A stretch of 64,000 nucleotides of DNA from contig CAVURU010000004.1 of assembly GCA_963744005.1 (NCBI GenBank), positions 868,001-932,000 of the forward strand, in the 5' to 3' direction. The position numbers and the translations under genes were made by a program. Below, in pieces: positions 40,192 to 49,263 of the stretch. How positions within the stretch are numbered: position 1 is the stretch's first letter; every line of letters begins with the position of its first letter. The notes beneath the pieces were generated by a model. That model was not told the DNA's origin, ran no database searches, and saw nothing but the letters and a program-made list of their open reading frames with translations. This DNA comes from Palsa-504 sp963744005. GTDB taxonomy: Bacteria; Actinomycetota; Actinomycetes; Streptosporangiales; Streptosporangiaceae.

Positions 40192-41796
40192 GTGTCGGCC
40201 GTGGCCGCCCAGACGCTGCCGCAACTGCTGGACCGAGCGGCCCAGGCCGGTCCCGATCACGCCGCGCTCGTCCTTCCCGGCGCGGACGGCGAGCGGACCG
40301 TCTCTTATGGCCAGCTCGCCCGCGACTCCGCCCGCCTGGCCGCCGGCCTGGCCCGGCTCGGCCTGCAGCGCGGCGACCGCATCCTGCTCTGGCTGCCGAA
40401 TCTCCCCGAGTGGTTCGTCACCCAGTTCGCCGCGGCGCGGCTGGGCGTGACTGTCGTCGCCGTCAACACCCGCTACCGCGGCAGCGAGCTGGCCAGCATC
40501 GCGCAGACGTCTGGCGCCCGGGCGGTCGTCCTGGCCCAGGGTTTTCTCGGCATCGACTTCCTGTCCCTGACCGCTGACCTGGCGGCCGGCCCGGGCCATC
40601 ACCTGGACCACGTCATCGACGTCGCGGCCGCTGGCGGGTCGCCCAGCCTCCCGAGCCAGCCCAGCCTCCCGAGCCTGCTCGAGGATGACCCTGCCCCGTC
40701 GCAGGCCCGGCCCGACGACCTGGCCGCCGTCTTCTCCACCTCCGGGACCACGTCCGCCCCCAAGCTCGCCGCCCACGACCAGCAGAGCATCGTCGCGCAC
40801 GCCGAGAACGTCGCCGCCGCGGCCGGCCTGCAGCCCGGCGACGCCATGCTGCTGGCCCTGACCGCCGCGGGCGTGTTCGGCTACAGCGGCGCCATGGCCG
40901 CCCTGGCCGCGGGGGCCACCCTGATCCTGCAGCCCGTCTTCACCGCCGCCGAGACCGTGACCCTGCTGGAGCGTTACCAGGTCACGCACTTCTTCGGGCC
41001 CGACGCGATGCTGGAGTCGGTCCTGGACGCGGCGGGCGGTCCGCATCCCGCCTTCGCCCGCTGGCGCTGGGGCGCCTTCGCCAACTTCACCACCGGCCAG
41101 CCCCAGCGCCTGGTCGCCCGGGCCGAGCAGCAAGCCGGCGTGCAGCTCACCGGCACCTACGGCTCATCGGAGTGCTTCGCCCTGATGAGCACCTGGCCCG
41201 CGTCCTCGGACGTCGCCACCCGCTGCCGCGGCGGCGGCTACCTGGTCTCCCCGGACATCGGTGTCCGGTGCGTCGCTCCCGACACTGGCGCGCTCCAGCC
41301 TCCCGGCCAGCCGGGCGAGTTGCAGTTCCGCGGCTACAACGTCTTGGCCCGCTACCTCGACAACCCGGCCGCCACCGCCGCGGCCACCACGCCGGACGGC
41401 TGGTTCCGCTCCGGTGACCTCGGGCTGGTGCAGCCCGACGGGTCGTTCGTCTACCAGTCCCGGCTCAAGGACTCGCTCCGCCTGAGCGGCTACCTGGTCG
41501 ACCCCCAGGAAGTCGAGGAACAGCTCCAGGAGCATCCCGCCGTCGAGATCGCCCAGCTGGTCGGCGTCTGGCGGGAGCGCCACGGTGACCTGCCCGTCGC
41601 CTTCGTCCGGCTGGCCCCCGGCGCCCAGGCCGATGAACCCGAGCTCCTTGCCTTCGCCCGGGCCCGGATGGCCGGGTACAAGGTCCCGCGCCGGGTCCTG
41701 TTCGTGTCAGACTTCCCCGTCACCGAAGGCCCCAACGGCCGCAAGATCCAGAAGAACCGGCTCCGTGAGATGGCCCAGCAGCAGCTCGAGGACTAG
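40192..41796 (+). CDS. Acyl-CoA synthetase (AMP-binding, class I adenylate-forming)
   Basis: ATP-dependent CoA ligase, 534 residues. The P-loop is FSTSGTTSAPKLAAHD, A5 is GTYGSSECFALM, A7/A8 is GWFRSGDLG followed by RLKDSLRLSGYLVDPQEVEE, and the C-terminal lysine is in NGRKIQKNRLRE. The Lys-Asp-Ser (KDS) of the A8 region departs from the usual KDM/KDI. A short perfect repeat (SLPSQPSLPSLL) lies in a loop near residue 155. GTG 40192 has GGAGG upstream. The enzyme would activate the carboxylic substrate for the nearby dehydrogenases and hydratases. Confidence 0.92.
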   Translation: MSAVAAQTLPQLLDRAAQAGPDHAALVLPGADGERTVSYGQLARDSARLAAGLARLGLQRGDRILLWLPNLPEWFVTQFAAARLGVTVVAVNTRYRGSELASIAQTSGARAVVLAQGFLGIDFLSLTADLAAGPGHHLDHVIDVAAAGGSPSLPSQPSLPSLLEDDPAPSQARPDDLAAVFSTSGTTSAPKLAAHDQQSIVAHAENVAAAAGLQPGDAMLLALTAAGVFGYSGAMAALAAGATLILQPVFTAAETVTLLERYQVTHFFGPDAMLESVLDAAGGPHPAFARWRWGAFANFTTGQPQRLVARAEQQAGVQLTGTYGSSECFALMSTWPASSDVATRCRGGGYLVSPDIGVRCVAPDTGALQPPGQPGELQFRGYNVLARYLDNPAATAAATTPDGWFRSGDLGLVQPDGSFVYQSRLKDSLRLSGYLVDPQEVEEQLQEHPAVEIAQLVGVWRERHGDLPVAFVRLAPGAQADEPELLAFARARMAGYKVPRRVLFVSDFPVTEGPNGRKIQKNRLREMAQQQLED

Positions 41797-41875
41797 CGCC
41801 CCGGCGATGTATCAGATCGCCGCCGGTGGCCTCTGCCCAGTTGAAGGTCATGTCGGCACGAGCCAGGAGAAAGTA

Positions 41876-42340
41876 ATGACAACCGCCACCATCAGCCCAT
41901 GGCCGCTGGTCCGTAAGGGCGACCAGCAGCACCCCGTCCAGACCCTGCAGTACCTGCTCCGGGCCCGCGGCCACGCGGTCACCGTCGACGGCGTCTTCGG
42001 TCCGGCCACGGATGCGGCCGTCCGTGCTTTCCAGCAGGCCAGGAACCTGGCCGTGGACGGGATTGTCGGTCCGCAGACGTGGTCGGCGCTGGTCATCACG
42101 GTCCGGCTGGGCAGCCAGGGCGACGCGGTCCGCGGCGTGCAGGAAGAATTCAAGCAGCGCGAGCTGTCCGGTAACCCGAACGCGGGCCTGGCCGTGGACG
42201 GGATCTTCGGGCCTGCCACCGACGCCGCGGTCCGCGGCTTCCAGCAGGCTCTCCACCTGGACATCCCGTCGCTCGCCGTCGACGGCATCGTCGGCCCCGC
42301 CACCTGGCAGGCGCTGATCAGCGGGATGCTCTTCCTCTGA
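41876..42340 (+). CDS. Peptidoglycan-binding domain protein (two PGBD repeats)
   Basis: Protein of 154 residues composed almost entirely of two PG_binding_1 modules: LQYLLRARGHAVTVDGVFGP / AVRAFQQARNLAVDGIVGP (residues 23-70) and GVQEEFKQREL / LAVDGIFGPATDAAVRGFQQ (residues 85-135), each with the DG(I/V)(F/V)GP hallmark. There is no detectable signal peptide and no catalytic domain, so it may be exported by another route or serve as a cytoplasmic adaptor. ATG 41876 follows AGGAGA. It is convergent with the CHAT gene, 25 bp between stops. Confidence 0.88.
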   Translation: MTTATISPWPLVRKGDQQHPVQTLQYLLRARGHAVTVDGVFGPATDAAVRAFQQARNLAVDGIVGPQTWSALVITVRLGSQGDAVRGVQEEFKQRELSGNPNAGLAVDGIFGPATDAAVRGFQQALHLDIPSLAVDGIVGPATWQALISGMLFL

Positions 42341-42365
42341 TCGGCTGATCCTCGGGCGCTGCTCC

Positions 42366-44968
42366 TCACCCGGTGCCGAAGCAGACGAAGGGGCTGAACT
42401 CCGCGGCCCGGGCCGCTTCGGCCAGCGCTTCGGCGGGCCTGCCCCCGGCCACCAGCCGCTGATGGTAAGCGGTCATCAGGTCGACAGCCTCGTCGTCGGC
42501 TACCCGGGTGACGCTCGAGATCACGGTCTCCGTCCCGGTGTAGAGCAGAGCCGCGGTGAACCCGAGGATCTCCTCCCCGGGCCGGGTGACGGTCCGTCCC
42601 ACGTCGCACGATGACAGGACCACCTGCCGCGGCGCGGTCGTGAGCCGCTGGATGTCGTAGGCCATCAGCGGGCCGTCGGTCAGGTCGAGCCGGGAGAACA
42701 GGAAGTTCTCCGGCTCGTGATACCCGTGCGCGGCCAGGTGGGCCAGCGGCGCGCCGTCCAGCGCCCGGAGGGTGGCGCTGACGGTGGCCGTCTCGGCCAG
42801 CAGCGGCCGGGCTGCCCGGGTAGGAACCCGCGATCTGCGTCACCTCCCGGTCCGCGTGCTCCAGATCCGGTCCGGCGACCAGCACCGGCGCCCTGGCCCC
42901 GGGCCGCTCCGCCGCGGCCCGGCTGCGCTGCCAGGCGGTCAGCCAGGACGACGCGGACGGGCTCACCGTGACCGGGCGCTCGCGCAGGCCCGGCAGCACG
43001 CTCCAGGGAATGCTGGCCAGCGCGCCTGCGGGGACGAAGACCAGCCCGTCATCGCCGAGCCATGGCCGCAGCGGCTCCAGGATCTCGGCCGTCAGCACGC
43101 CGGCCTGATGCCGGATCGACTCCGTGATCGCCGCGTGCAGCCGGGCCGGGAGCATCCGGCCGGCCAGCGTGTCAAGATCGGCGTTCAGCCGCCGGGCCGC
43201 CTCGGCGGCCGCGGCGAAGTCCCCGAGCTCGATGAGGCGTACCGATCCGCGCCGCACCAGCACCGCCAGCATCTGGTCGCGCCGGATCAGGATGCTGACC
43301 AGGGTCTGCCCGGTCTCCTCCAGGGCCGCGCGCACCGCGCCTAGGCTGGCCAGGGCGGCGGCGCGGCCATCCCCGCCGGCCTGCCAGTCGCGTTCCCTGA
43401 TGTCACGCTGCAGTTCGGCGTGCCGGGCCGCCAGCTGCGGGTCCCGCTGGCCGGCCAGCTCCGCCTCGCGGATCAGGTAGCTGAGCTGACGCAACTCGGC
43501 CAGCGCCGTCGCCGCCTGCGGGTCGGCGGGCGGCTGTACCGGCCTGACCCGGAACGCCTGGGCCCGGGAGCGTTCCAGCCAGGCGAAGACCAGCGGCGCG
43601 GACTCTCGTTCCACCGCCAGCCGCAGGCCGGCCGCGGCCAGCTCCGCGCCCAGCGCGGCGGTACCCGTCTGCAGGTCGACGCTGCCCAGTCGGCCGCGCA
43701 AGGTCTGGACCTGGGCCAGGCCGGCCCGCAGCTCGGCCAGCGCCGCGCCCGGCCGGCCGTCCCGTTCGGCCAGCTCGGCCCGGGCCAGCCGTCGCAGCAG
43801 GCTGACCGGCAACGGCGGAGGCGTCCGGTGCCGCCGGGCCGTCGCGAGCCTGCCTCGGCCTCCTCCAGATCACCGCGGGCCAGCAGGGCCCGCACCACGA
43901 GCAGCTCGGCCAGCTCCGCGTCGCTGGCCAGCCCGAGTCCGCTCAGCCGCTCGGCCAGCCGCGCCGCCTCGGCCGCTACCGGTGCCTGGCCGCCCGGTGC
44001 CGTAGACCTGGCCCGCAGCCGGGTGAGCTCGGCCAGGCCGGCCCGCGCGTCGTTGTTGTGCCGGCGGAAGCGCCGCTCGGCCACGCTGGCCCAGCGCCGC
44101 GCGACGGCTGGGTCTCCGGCGGTGAGCGCCGCCTCGGACCGGGCCAGCTCCGCGTCGGCCAGATCGTGCTCCAGCCGTTGCTGGCGAAACGCCGCCATCG
44201 CGCTCTCCAGTTCACCGGCCGCGTCGTCCGCCAGGCCCGCCGCCAGCAGCGCCCGCGCCTTGTCCATGGCCAGTACCGGCAGGTTGCCCGGCGCGATGAC
44301 CCGGTAGATGCCGGCCGCCGCGTCGAAGCGCTGGAGTGCGGCCGGGATGTCTCCGGCCAGCAGGTCGCAGTAACCCAGGTTGTGTACGGCCTTGGCCGCG
44401 TTCAGGTCATCGCCCCCGGCCGCCGTGACCCGCTGGCACCGGACCAGGTCCAGGCGAGCTCGGCGGACGTCGCCCATGTTGAGGTACGCGAAGCTGCGAT
44501 TCAGCAGGGCGATGGCCAGGTTCGTGTGGTCGGCCTGGTTACCTTCCAGCAGCGTGATCGCCTCGTCGAGGGTCTTCAGCGCTTCGGATCCCCGCCAGTT
44601 ACGCATCAGCAGCTGGCCTCGCTGACCCTGCAGGAGCCCGCGATACTCGGCGGGGACGAGGTCCTCGGCCCGGTCCAGCAGGCGCAGCCCGTACTCGGTC
44701 CGGCCTTGCTGCGACTCCCAGCCCGCCAGGGCGATTAGCATCCGGGCCGCCAGGGCCTGATGCGCCTGGTGCACCTGCTGCCCGTCGGGCTGGTCGCCAT
44801 CCTCGGCCCAGCCGAGCCGCGTAGCCCCGAGCGGATGTACCGGGCGCCGACCGCCGGACGGCCGACGTTGCCCTCCCGCCAGCCGCGCTCGTGCGCCGCC
44901 CGGGCCAGGCTTTCGGCCCGGGCCAGCGAGCGGTCAGAGCGGGCGGAGCGCCGCTCGGCGCGGGGCAT
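42366..44968 (-). CDS. TPR-CHAT (caspase-like) protease, carrying three single-base frameshifts
   Basis: The reading frame is broken three times but joins into one protein: one base missing near 44815-44825, one missing near 43850, one extra near 42805-42825. Corrected length 2604 nt, 868 codons. The N-terminus is MPRAERRSARSDRSLARAES, followed by about 450 residues of TPR-like helices (LLNRSFAYLNMGDVRRARLD). The CHAT domain then has LVFVPAGALASIPWSVLPGL, the catalytic His in LAHLAAHGYH and Cys in QVVLSSCDVGR. Such caspase-like cysteine proteases cleave partner proteins after TPR-mediated sensing. GGGAGG precedes ATG 44968. Last gene of the subtilase-sigma-factor operon. Whether it is functional depends on whether the lesions are real. 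Confidence 0.85.
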
Positions 44969-44995
44969 TCGGTCAGTCGCCTCCCAGCGGGCCGG

Positions 44996-45505
44996 TCACA
45001 AGATGAGCGCGGGAGTTACGACGGACGGCCCGGCTCCGCTTTGCTCGGGCATGGCTGGCCGGACGATGAGCTGCGCGGTTCCCTTGGGCACCCGCGCGAA
45101 GGCGAAGCGCCCCTGCTCGTCGCTGCTGACGGTCAGCGGCTCGGCGGTGGTCTTGATCTCGATCACCCGGCGTTGCGGCGGCGCCAGCCAGCCATCGACC
45201 CGGACCGTCCCGTTCTGGTTCGGGTCGATCCGGATCATGACGGTCAGGCTCTCACTGTCGAAGGTGATCGTGCGGCTCTGCTCCGTCCCGCGGACCCCGG
45301 CCGCGGACAGGTTCTCCTCGGCCAGATGGGCCATCTCGATCTCCAGGTCCCGGAGCGAGAGGAAGAACCGGATTCGCTCCGGGAGATCCGCAGGCATCGG
45401 GTCGACGTCCTGGAAGAGATCCCGGATGTCGTCGAGCAGGCCGAGATCGACGTCGTCGAGCGGGCCGTCGGCCGGCGGCTCGTTCCCCGGACCCGGCCGG
45501 CTCAC
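44996..45505 (-). CDS. Unknown protein between sigma factor and CHAT protease (candidate sigma partner or substrate)
   Basis: Protein of 169 residues from GTG 45505, which overlaps the sigma factor stop (GTGA). The N-terminal 75 residues are acidic and helical (DLGLLDDIRDLFQDVDPMPA, then RIRFFLSLRDLEIEMAHLAE). The C-terminal 85 residues look like a carboxypeptidase-regulatory-type beta-sandwich (VRVDGWLAPPQRRVIEIKTT, then VSSDEQGRFAFARVPKGTAQ). There is no membrane helix. Its position directly after an ECF sigma gene suggests a regulator of that factor, and the two-part build (helical binder plus beta domain) would suit a protease-cleavable switch. This role is inference; no family is recognised. 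Confidence 0.78.
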   Translation of the reverse strand: MSRPGPGNEPPADGPLDDVDLGLLDDIRDLFQDVDPMPADLPERIRFFLSLRDLEIEMAHLAEENLSAAGVRGTEQSRTITFDSESLTVMIRIDPNQNGTVRVDGWLAPPQRRVIEIKTTAEPLTVSSDEQGRFAFARVPKGTAQLIVRPAMPEQSGAGPSVVTPALIL

Positions 45506-46116
45506 TGCGCCGCCTCCTCGGCGCCCGCGGCCAGCAGCACCCGGAGCTTGGCCAGGCACCGGCCGCGGGTCGGGCCCACGCTCCCGATCGGCATGCCGAG
45601 CGCGGCCGCGACGGCCGTATAGTCCGGGCGCGGCACGAAGGCGATGATGCGCAGCAGCTCCTGGCATCGTGGGGACAGCTGGCGGATCGTGTCCCACAGG
45701 GTGCGACGCTGCTCATCGAGCATGACCTGCTCCTCTGCTCCGGGCCCGTCGTCGGGTTGTTCGGCGAAGGATTCCTGGTCCGCCGGAACCTGCCTGCGCT
45801 CGGCCGCCCGCACCCGCCACGCCTCTCGCCTGGTCGCGGTGACCAGCCAGCCGGCCAGGGCGGCCGGCGTGCGGATGGAGTTCAGTTGCTCGATCATCCG
45901 CATCCACACGGTCTGCAGTACGTCTTCCGCATCACCCGGACTCAGCCCCGCCGCTCGGGCGATGTGCCACATCAGCGGGCTGAATTCCGCCACCATCTCT
46001 CTGATCGCGTCGTCGCTGCCCTGCCGGGCCGCGCTCATCAGGGCCGCGGTCCGGGCCGAGCGGTCCGCCCGGCTGTCCCGCACCGTGGCGCCCTGGCCAC
46101 CCTCCACCCGGGTCAT
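45502..46116 (-). CDS. ECF-type sigma factor of the subtilase-CHAT operon
   Basis: Sigma factor of 204 residues. Region 2: EMVAEFSPLMWHIARAAGLS, DAEDVLQTVWMRMIEQLNSI and ALAGWLVTATRREAWRVRAA. Region 4: QLSPRCQELLRIIAFVPRP and the HTH DYTAVAAALGMPIGSIGPTR, ending GRCLAKLRVLLA. It is closely similar in motif wording to the sigma factor at 32.9 kb. The start overlaps the subtilase stop (ATGA) and its stop overlaps the next gene (GTGA), so all are produced together. No classical zinc anti-sigma gene is present, so control must come from the operon partners. Confidence 0.9.
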   Translation of the reverse strand: MTRVEGGQGATVRDSRADRSARTAALMSAARQGSDDAIREMVAEFSPLMWHIARAAGLSPGDAEDVLQTVWMRMIEQLNSIRTPAALAGWLVTATRREAWRVRAAERRQVPADQESFAEQPDDGPGAEEQVMLDEQRRTLWDTIRQLSPRCQELLRIIAFVPRPDYTAVAAALGMPIGSVGPTRGRCLAKLRVLLAAGAEEAAQ

Positions 46117-47942
46117 GGCAGGTCCCTCGGCAGGTTCTTATAGGCGTCCATGGCCCGGCTCTTTTTCTCGCCGATCCCCGCGACGTCGAGCTTCACCCCG
46201 GCTTCGGCCCCGGCCAGCAGCGCGTTCGCGAGCAGCGCGGCCGCGTACGGAGCCGAGAACGATGTGCCGCTCCAGATGGCGAAGCCGCCCGCGTAGTCGT
46301 CCGGGTCGAGTGATTCACGTCCCGGCGGCCACTGCCCGGCGGACCCCCGGTTGACCGGGATCCGCAGCTCGGGAGCCCGGCTGCCGTCGAAGTCGGCCGG
46401 GTACGTGCTGACCACGCTGGCCCCCGGGCCCCAGGCGGTCACCCAGTCCCCGTCGTTGCTGAACATCGCCTTGGTGCCGTTCGGGTTGAGCGCGCCCACG
46501 CTGATCACCGGGACCTGCCCGGCCGGGACGGCCTTCAGCGCGAACGCCGCCGGGTAGAACCGCTGGCTCGACGCGAAGTTCCCGGCCGCGGCGACGACGA
46601 TGACGCCCAGCGAGAGCAGCGCCTCGATCGCGTGCCACAGCCCGGACGTCACCACATGGTCGTGCTCGGACTCGCTGAAGTAGCCGAACGACAGCGAGAC
46701 CACGTCGACCTGGGCCATCAGGTCATCGTGCTCGCCGAGCACGATCCGCTTGGCCAGGTGCCGGAGCCCGCAGATGATGTCGCCCTCGTAGAGGATGTCG
46801 TCGCTGCTCGTGACCCGTACCGCCATGACCCGTGCGTCGGGGGCGACCTGGCGAATGACGCCCGAGATGAAGGTGGAGTGGCCCAGCGCGTCGTTGAGCT
46901 CGCCCATCAGCGGGTTGTCCGCGACCGGCTGATCCCAGGCGTTCTGGATCACCCGCCGCGGCGAGTCGCCGTCCTGGACGGCCCGATCGCCCTCATGCCG
47001 GATGGCTTCCTGAATCCGGTGATCGAAGGCCTCGAAGCCGTCCGGGGCCATGGTGTAGCCGCCGTTCCCGTCCGCGTCGATTCCCAGCCACCGGTGCGGG
47101 CCCACGCCGCTGTCCAGTACCGCCACCACCGGGCGCCGGCCCCACCGGGATTCACAGGCGTCGCGGTCCTCCTCCCGCGCGGGCGGATCGCCGAGCACCG
47201 TGATCGGGGTCCGCGGGTCGCCGCCGCTGAACAGGTAGGAGTCAGTGTCGGTCGGGCCCGCCGCGTCGCCGCTGTTGTCCGAGCCGCCGGTGATACCGCC
47301 GTGGCCTCCGCCGATCGGGCTTGAGGTGAGGGCCGAGCCAACCAGCAGGTGTTCCAGCTCGATACGGTCGACCGTCACCGTGTCCAGCAGCACCCGCGCC
47401 GCGTCCGCCGGTGCCTCACCCGCGGCCTGGTCCCGCGGCGCAGGCTGCTCGGGGGTGGGCTGCTCGGGCGTGGACCTCTCAGGACCGGTCGCCGCGCGCA
47501 ATGTCTGCAGCGCTGTCCACGCGTCGACCTCCACCGGGAACCGGTAACCCGGCAACGGGACGAGAGCCGCGGGCCGCGGCAGCTCCCGCAGGATCTCCAG
47601 GACCCGCCGGTCTGTGTCGGTCTCGCGGCCGGGAGCCGGGTCGGGGTGTTCGGGAGGGCGGACCAGCTGCATGCCGACCTGCGCCAGGACCGTGTTGTAG
47701 TCCGTGAAGACCGTGTCGTCCTGGATCAGGTCGTCCGGCACCAGCAGCGTCCTGGCCCGGTAGACCGTCGGCCGCGGACGTGGGACCCCGGCCACCGCGG
47801 CCGCGCGGCCGGGATCCAGGACCCGGGCGCCATGACGTTCCAGGACCGCCGCCGGGATGCTGAGCATGCGCGGCGCGAAGTCGTCGTCGTTATCCGGTTC
47901 GGCCTGGTCCCCGTCGGGGCGCGGCTGGAAATGCCATGTCAT
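46113..47942 (-). CDS. S8 family serine protease (subtilase), apparently cytoplasmic
   Basis: Subtilisin-like protease of 609 residues from ATG 47942 (AGGAG upstream). The catalytic triad is complete: Asp277 in VVAVLDSGVG, His355 in LGHSTFISGVI and Ser561 in WSGTSFSAPYAA; the oxyanion Asn is in VVAAAGNFASS. There is no signal peptide, so it should act inside the cell. The first 270 residues are not a typical propeptide: they include LSIPAAVLERHGARVLDPGR and a Pro/Glu/Gln linker, possibly a sensor or substrate-docking region. First gene of a four-gene operon (subtilase, ECF sigma, small protein, CHAT protease), all coupled by overlaps or short gaps. Confidence 0.92.
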   Translation of the reverse strand: MTWHFQPRPDGDQAEPDNDDDFAPRMLSIPAAVLERHGARVLDPGRAAAVAGVPRPRPTVYRARTLLVPDDLIQDDTVFTDYNTVLAQVGMQLVRPPEHPDPAPGRETDTDRRVLEILRELPRPAALVPLPGYRFPVEVDAWTALQTLRAATGPERSTPEQPTPEQPAPRDQAAGEAPADAARVLLDTVTVDRIELEHLLVGSALTSSPIGGGHGGITGGSDNSGDAAGPTDTDSYLFSGGDPRTPITVLGDPPAREEDRDACESRWGRRPVVAVLDSGVGPHRWLGIDADGNGGYTMAPDGFEAFDHRIQEAIRHEGDRAVQDGDSPRRVIQNAWDQPVADNPLMGELNDALGHSTFISGVIRQVAPDARVMAVRVTSSDDILYEGDIICGLRHLAKRIVLGEHDDLMAQVDVVSLSFGYFSESEHDHVVTSGLWHAIEALLSLGVIVVAAAGNFASSQRFYPAAFALKAVPAGQVPVISVGALNPNGTKAMFSNDGDWVTAWGPGASVVSTYPADFDGSRAPELRIPVNRGSAGQWPPGRESLDPDDYAGGFAIWSGTSFSAPYAAALLANALLAGAEAGVKLDVAGIGEKKSRAMDAYKNLPRDLP

Positions 47943-48297
47943 CGTCGGCTCCTGTGCCTGCAGCGCACGTGTCCGGAGCCCGCAGGATCGCGGAAGCTCA
48001 GGTGAATGGGGCGGATCGTTTCCCAACCGGATAGAGGCGGGCTGACGCTATGAGATACCGGCGTCCGGATAACAAGATAATAACGACCGCTGGCCGGCGC
48101 GCGATAGCCCGGATTGAACCGTATCGCCGTTGCCGTGGCTGTGCATTCAGCCTGCGATTCCGGCGGCCATTAGCGATGTCTTCGGCAATACCCTTCGATT
48201 ACGTTCAGTCGCCTTTCGGATACGAACGGCGAACTGTTGTTCTCGCGTAGGCCGTCACTATTTCTTTCGGAGCCTCAAGCGATCGAAGAAATACCGA
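47943..48297. other. Control region upstream of the subtilase operon
   Basis: 355 bp between the subtilase start and the 3' end of the membrane-protein gene. It is relatively AT-rich (for example AACAAGATAATAACG near 48070) compared with neighbours, so it probably holds the operon promoter. I could not identify a convincing ECF-type -35/-10 pair. No gene or RNA is apparent. Confidence 0.5.
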
Positions 48298-49263
48298 TCA
48301 CCGGCCGGCGCCCGGAAAAGTTGCCACGACCGGAACGGGGGTCGCGCTGGCCGGCTCCGGCTCAGGCCGTCGCGCCTTCCGGTGCGCCGGACGCCAGGCC
48401 GGGGCACCGAGAACCGTGACCCCGAGCAGGACCATCAGCGGCCCGGTCTCCGGGTCGGTGCTGATCCCCGACCAGAGCTCGCCCAGGCCCTGGCCCGCCA
48501 CCCAGAAGACCAGCGACACGACGATCCCGGCCACGACCGCGGCCCGCCTGGTGCGGCGGCCGCCGAACACGCCGAGCCCGATCGCGGCCTGCAGGATGAC
48601 CAGGTCGAGGATGACCGAAACGCCCGGCCACGGCACCCACCAGGACAGCTGGTTGTCCAGGCTGGCCAGCCAGCCCGGCGCGTCCGAGGCGTTCATGCTC
48701 AGGATCATGCTCAGCGACGCGTTGGTGTCAGCTCCCGGCAGTAGCTGCAGGATCGCGCCGCCCAGCCAGATCGCCGCCCAGACCGCGGCCGCCCCCCGGG
48801 CCGGACGCAGGGCCGAGGTGTCGTCCTGCCGCGGCCACACGGTCACGGCCATCAGGGCGTACATCGGCGCCGATCCGGGGGCCCCGGTCAGCAGGCTGGC
48901 CCCGCCGCCGAACAACCCGCCCAGCCCCTCGCCCAGATACCAGACGGCCAGCGCCCACCCGACCGAGGCCGCCAGCGCCCAGCGCGCCGTCCGCCGGTAC
49001 AGCAGGCCGGCCCCCAGCGCCAGCTCGATCAGGCCGAACGCGACCACCGCCAGCACCGGGGCATGCCCGATCAGGCCGGCCGTCTCATGAACCGGCCAGG
49101 AGACGAACCCCGGCTGCCCGTCGGCGGCAGGCTCGATCACCTCGCGGCCGAACGCGGACGTCAGCAGCGCGGGCTGGAACTTCAGCGCGCCGTCGAAGGT
49201 CCACAGCAGTCCCAGCGTGATCTGCGCGCCCCGCCGGGTCACCCGGGGCCGGTCGTTGCTCAT
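48298..49263 (-). CDS. Multi-pass membrane protein of the cellulose-synthase-like operon
   Basis: Integral membrane protein of 321 residues from ATG 49263 (GGGAGGG upstream), with about seven helices. It begins with a DoxX-like sequence (ITLGLLWTFDGALKFQPALL), then AGLIGHAPVLAVVAFGLIEL, ARWALAASVGWALAVWYLGE, and later GVSVILDLVILQAAIGLGVF. The ATGA overlap with the GH6 gene places it as the last gene of the CslA-GlxA-GH6 operon. The family is known in actinobacteria without an assigned function; a role in polysaccharide export or membrane redox supply to GlxA is speculation. The C-terminus is a basic, Pro-rich cytosolic tail. Confidence 0.82.
   Translation of the reverse strand: MSNDRPRVTRRGAQITLGLLWTFDGALKFQPALLTSAFGREVIEPAADGQPGFVSWPVHETAGLIGHAPVLAVVAFGLIELALGAGLLYRRTARWALAASVGWALAVWYLGEGLGGLFGGGASLLTGAPGSAPMYALMAVTVWPRQDDTSALRPARGAAAVWAAIWLGGAILQLLPGADTNASLSMILSMNASDAPGWLASLDNQLSWWVPWPGVSVILDLVILQAAIGLGVFGGRRTRRAAVVAGIVVSLVFWVAGQGLGELWSGISTDPETGPLMVLLGVTVLGAPAWRPAHRKARRPEPEPASATPVPVVATFPGAGR

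Noticed and set aside
46113..47942. The subtilase as a secreted lantibiotic-type or mycosin protease.
   Set aside because: There is no signal peptide, no C-terminal membrane anchor, and no lantibiotic or ESX genes nearby.
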